This document shows positions 63,016 through 64,000 of a stretch of 64,000 bases of DNA, one piece after another. The translations under genes and the position numbers were made by a program. The notes under the pieces were generated by a model. The model worked only from the letters and a program-made list of their open reading frames with translations. It searched no databases and was not told where the DNA came from. Source of the stretch: Acidobacteriota bacterium (GTDB taxonomy: Bacteria > Acidobacteriota > Terriglobia > Acidiferrales > UBA7541); assembly GCA_013289855.1 (NCBI GenBank), contig JABCZD010000011.1:84119-148118 (forward strand), given 5' to 3'. Numbering within the stretch: the stretch's first letter is position 1; each line of letters begins with the position of its first letter.

Positions 63016-63591
63016 TTACTTGGTTATGCCCGCCCAGAACATTTGAAAACCGCTGTCCCGGTACTGTTTCGCTTTGGCTCGGTTCACCTCCGTAAGGTCT
63101 ATCGTTGCCTCTACCAGCGCTGCCAACGACTTCGAGATCAGTTCCACCGGCACATCATTCCGAAAGATATGCTGCTCCATCGCGTCACGAATCACGGCTT
63201 GGAACTCCACGAACGGCGCGCTTCCCGCGTCTCTGGATTCTCTCGTGAGCACCTCCGAAACCATAAGTTGCGCCAGCACCTTGCGCTGCTTCGGATTCGC
63301 GATGCCCCAGTTCACATAGCGGTCCCAGACATGTCGCAGCCGGGTGCCAACACTCTTCTTCCGGGGGAAGTCCGACATCATGGCGTCTGCCAGTTCCAGC
63401 TTGATCTCCCGGTAAAGCGCATTAATCAGGTCATCCTTGGTCTTGAAGTACGTAAACAGAGTTCCCTCGGCGACGCCAGCTAGTTTGGATATCTCTGACG
63501 TCGGGGCCGCGGTAAGACCGCGCTCCGCAAATAGGCGCGTCGCGGCATCGAGGATCGCATTTCTCCTGTCTTCGCTTTTAGGACGCGCCAC
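63016..63591 (-). CDS. TetR-family transcriptional regulator (upstream of SDR)
   Basis: 191 residues. Helix-turn-helix about 25-48 (TSEISKLAGVAEGTLFTYFK), then a helical ligand domain. Its gene precedes the SDR gene on the same strand. The matching motif GAGTANNCACT upstream of both genes suggests that it controls itself and the SDR. Ligand unknown. Confidence 0.88.
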   Translation of the reverse strand: MARPKSEDRRNAILDAATRLFAERGLTAAPTSEISKLAGVAEGTLFTYFKTKDDLINALYREIKLELADAMMSDFPRKKSVGTRLRHVWDRYVNWGIANPKQRKVLAQLMVSEVLTRESRDAGSAPFVEFQAVIRDAMEQHIFRNDVPVELISKSLAALVEATIDLTEVNRAKAKQYRDSGFQMFWAGITK

Positions 63592-63608
63592 TGAGCTTCT
63601 CCATTACC

Positions 63609-63620
63609 GAGTGCCTACTC
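63609..63620 (-). promoter_or_regulatory. Operator-like site upstream of tetR
   Basis: Minus strand GAGTAGGCACTC, inverted arms GAGT/ACTC, 18 bases before the tetR ATG. It shares GAGTANNCACT with the site at 62971. Confidence 0.5.
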
Positions 63621-63759
63621 AATTATGCATGGAAACTACGCCGATGGCAACCCCTGTTCTCTGTTTTGCGTTTGGCATCGGTGAGTTATGCAGCACAGAT
63701 CGGGACGGTGTCAGGTTCAGAGATCAGGAAACAGAAGTCGGGAACTGCAAAATCCATAC

Positions 63760-63787
63760 TTGACATCGACGGATAATTCACTACCAT
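63760..63787 (+). promoter_or_regulatory. Promoter abutting the ArsR start codon
   Basis: TTGACA (63760-63765), 16 bases, TACCAT (63782-63787), directly before ATG at 63788. If used, the transcript would begin at or within the first codons. Confidence 0.45.
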
Positions 63788-64000
63788 ATGGTTGTGGATA
63801 GGTTAGACACAACATTTACGGCTCTGTCTGATCCAACCCGCCGGGCGATGATCGAACGACTCTCCCACGGGCCTGCCTCTGTGCATGGATTGACGGAACC
63901 GTTTGCACTCTCGCAGCAGATGATTTCAAAACATATTGCCTACCTGGTGCGGGCGCGGATTGTGATCAAGACGAAGCGGGGAAGAGAGAGCGTGTGCAGG
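63788..64000 (+). CDS. ArsR/SmtB-family transcriptional regulator, cut by the window end
   Basis: 71 codons read to the last base. The visible part has DTTFTALSDPTRRAMIERLS and a winged helix-turn-helix with LSQQMISKHIAYLVRARIV. No metal-binding Cys motif is seen so far, so it may be one of the ArsR-type regulators that do not sense metals. No clear ribosome site precedes the ATG. The 3' part and any partner gene lie outside. Confidence 0.8.
   Translation, partial: MVVDRLDTTFTALSDPTRRAMIERLSHGPASVHGLTEPFALSQQMISKHIAYLVRARIVIKTKRGRESVCR

Overview
The window looks like chromosomal DNA of an acidobacterium, probably of the Terriglobia/Acidobacteriia group. This is inferred from gene content and style, not from a database search. 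The DNA is GC-rich. It carries a PEP-CTERM secreted protein, a large Ser/Thr kinase fused to TPR repeats, a FecR-domain protein, several small acidobacterial-type exported proteins and lipoproteins, a SYLF protein, and a yajC-secD-secF run continuing into tonB-exbB-exbD. I found no tRNA, rRNA, CRISPR array, prophage or complete insertion sequence.

Layout. 1-5600: the ATP synthase genes atpF-H-A-G-D-C. 5.7-9 kb: a small glutaredoxin, nagA, a coiled-coil membrane protein and a small zinc-finger protein. 9.1-13.4 kb: a protein quality-control cluster (hsp20, clpB, htpX) on the minus strand with a clear hsp20 promoter. 13.5-21.6 kb: queA, a phosphoesterase, a protein with a PD-(D/E)XK-type motif, a STAS protein, HNH and ComF proteins and a DksA/TraR zinc-finger protein. 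21.7-29 kb: a FecR-domain protein, RidA coupled to a peptidase-like exported protein, a lipoprotein, and the bifunctional (p)ppGpp enzyme Rel with a long structured leader. 29-38.2 kb: one minus-strand envelope cluster, YIP1-tgt-yajC-secD-secF-tonB-exbB-exbD-exbD-TPR lipoprotein, closed by a large hairpin terminator. 38.4-47.3 kb: two oligopeptide-type ABC ATPases separated by a tandem duplication, an MFS exporter, DinB and epimerase genes, a MscS channel, and a HicA/HicB toxin-antitoxin pair with a third small gene. 47.3-59.6 kb: rpoD, dnaG, mutS2 and dacB on the minus strand, with the kinase and the PEP-CTERM gene set between rpoD and dnaG on the other strand. 59.7-64 kb: a SYLF protein, then an accessory redox/regulator block (TetR/azoreductase, TetR/SDR and a truncated ArsR gene) with visible promoters and palindromic operators.

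How the genes work together. Much of the window is core energy, stress and envelope housekeeping. The Sec accessory proteins and the Ton energy-coupling proteins share one transcription unit. Hsp20, ClpB and HtpX cover cytosolic aggregates and membrane proteolysis. Rel and a DksA-type protein could act together in the stringent response.

The most unusual signals are non-coding. Degenerate 12-15 bp tandem repeats sit at or just after several stop codons (atpC, queA, tonB, dppD, MFS), and one is expanded into a 101-bp duplication. A 168-bp element has 24-bp inverted ends. Rel has a leader with a perfect 19-bp hairpin. There is a promoter-to-terminator unit without a gene near 15.45 kb, which may be a small RNA.
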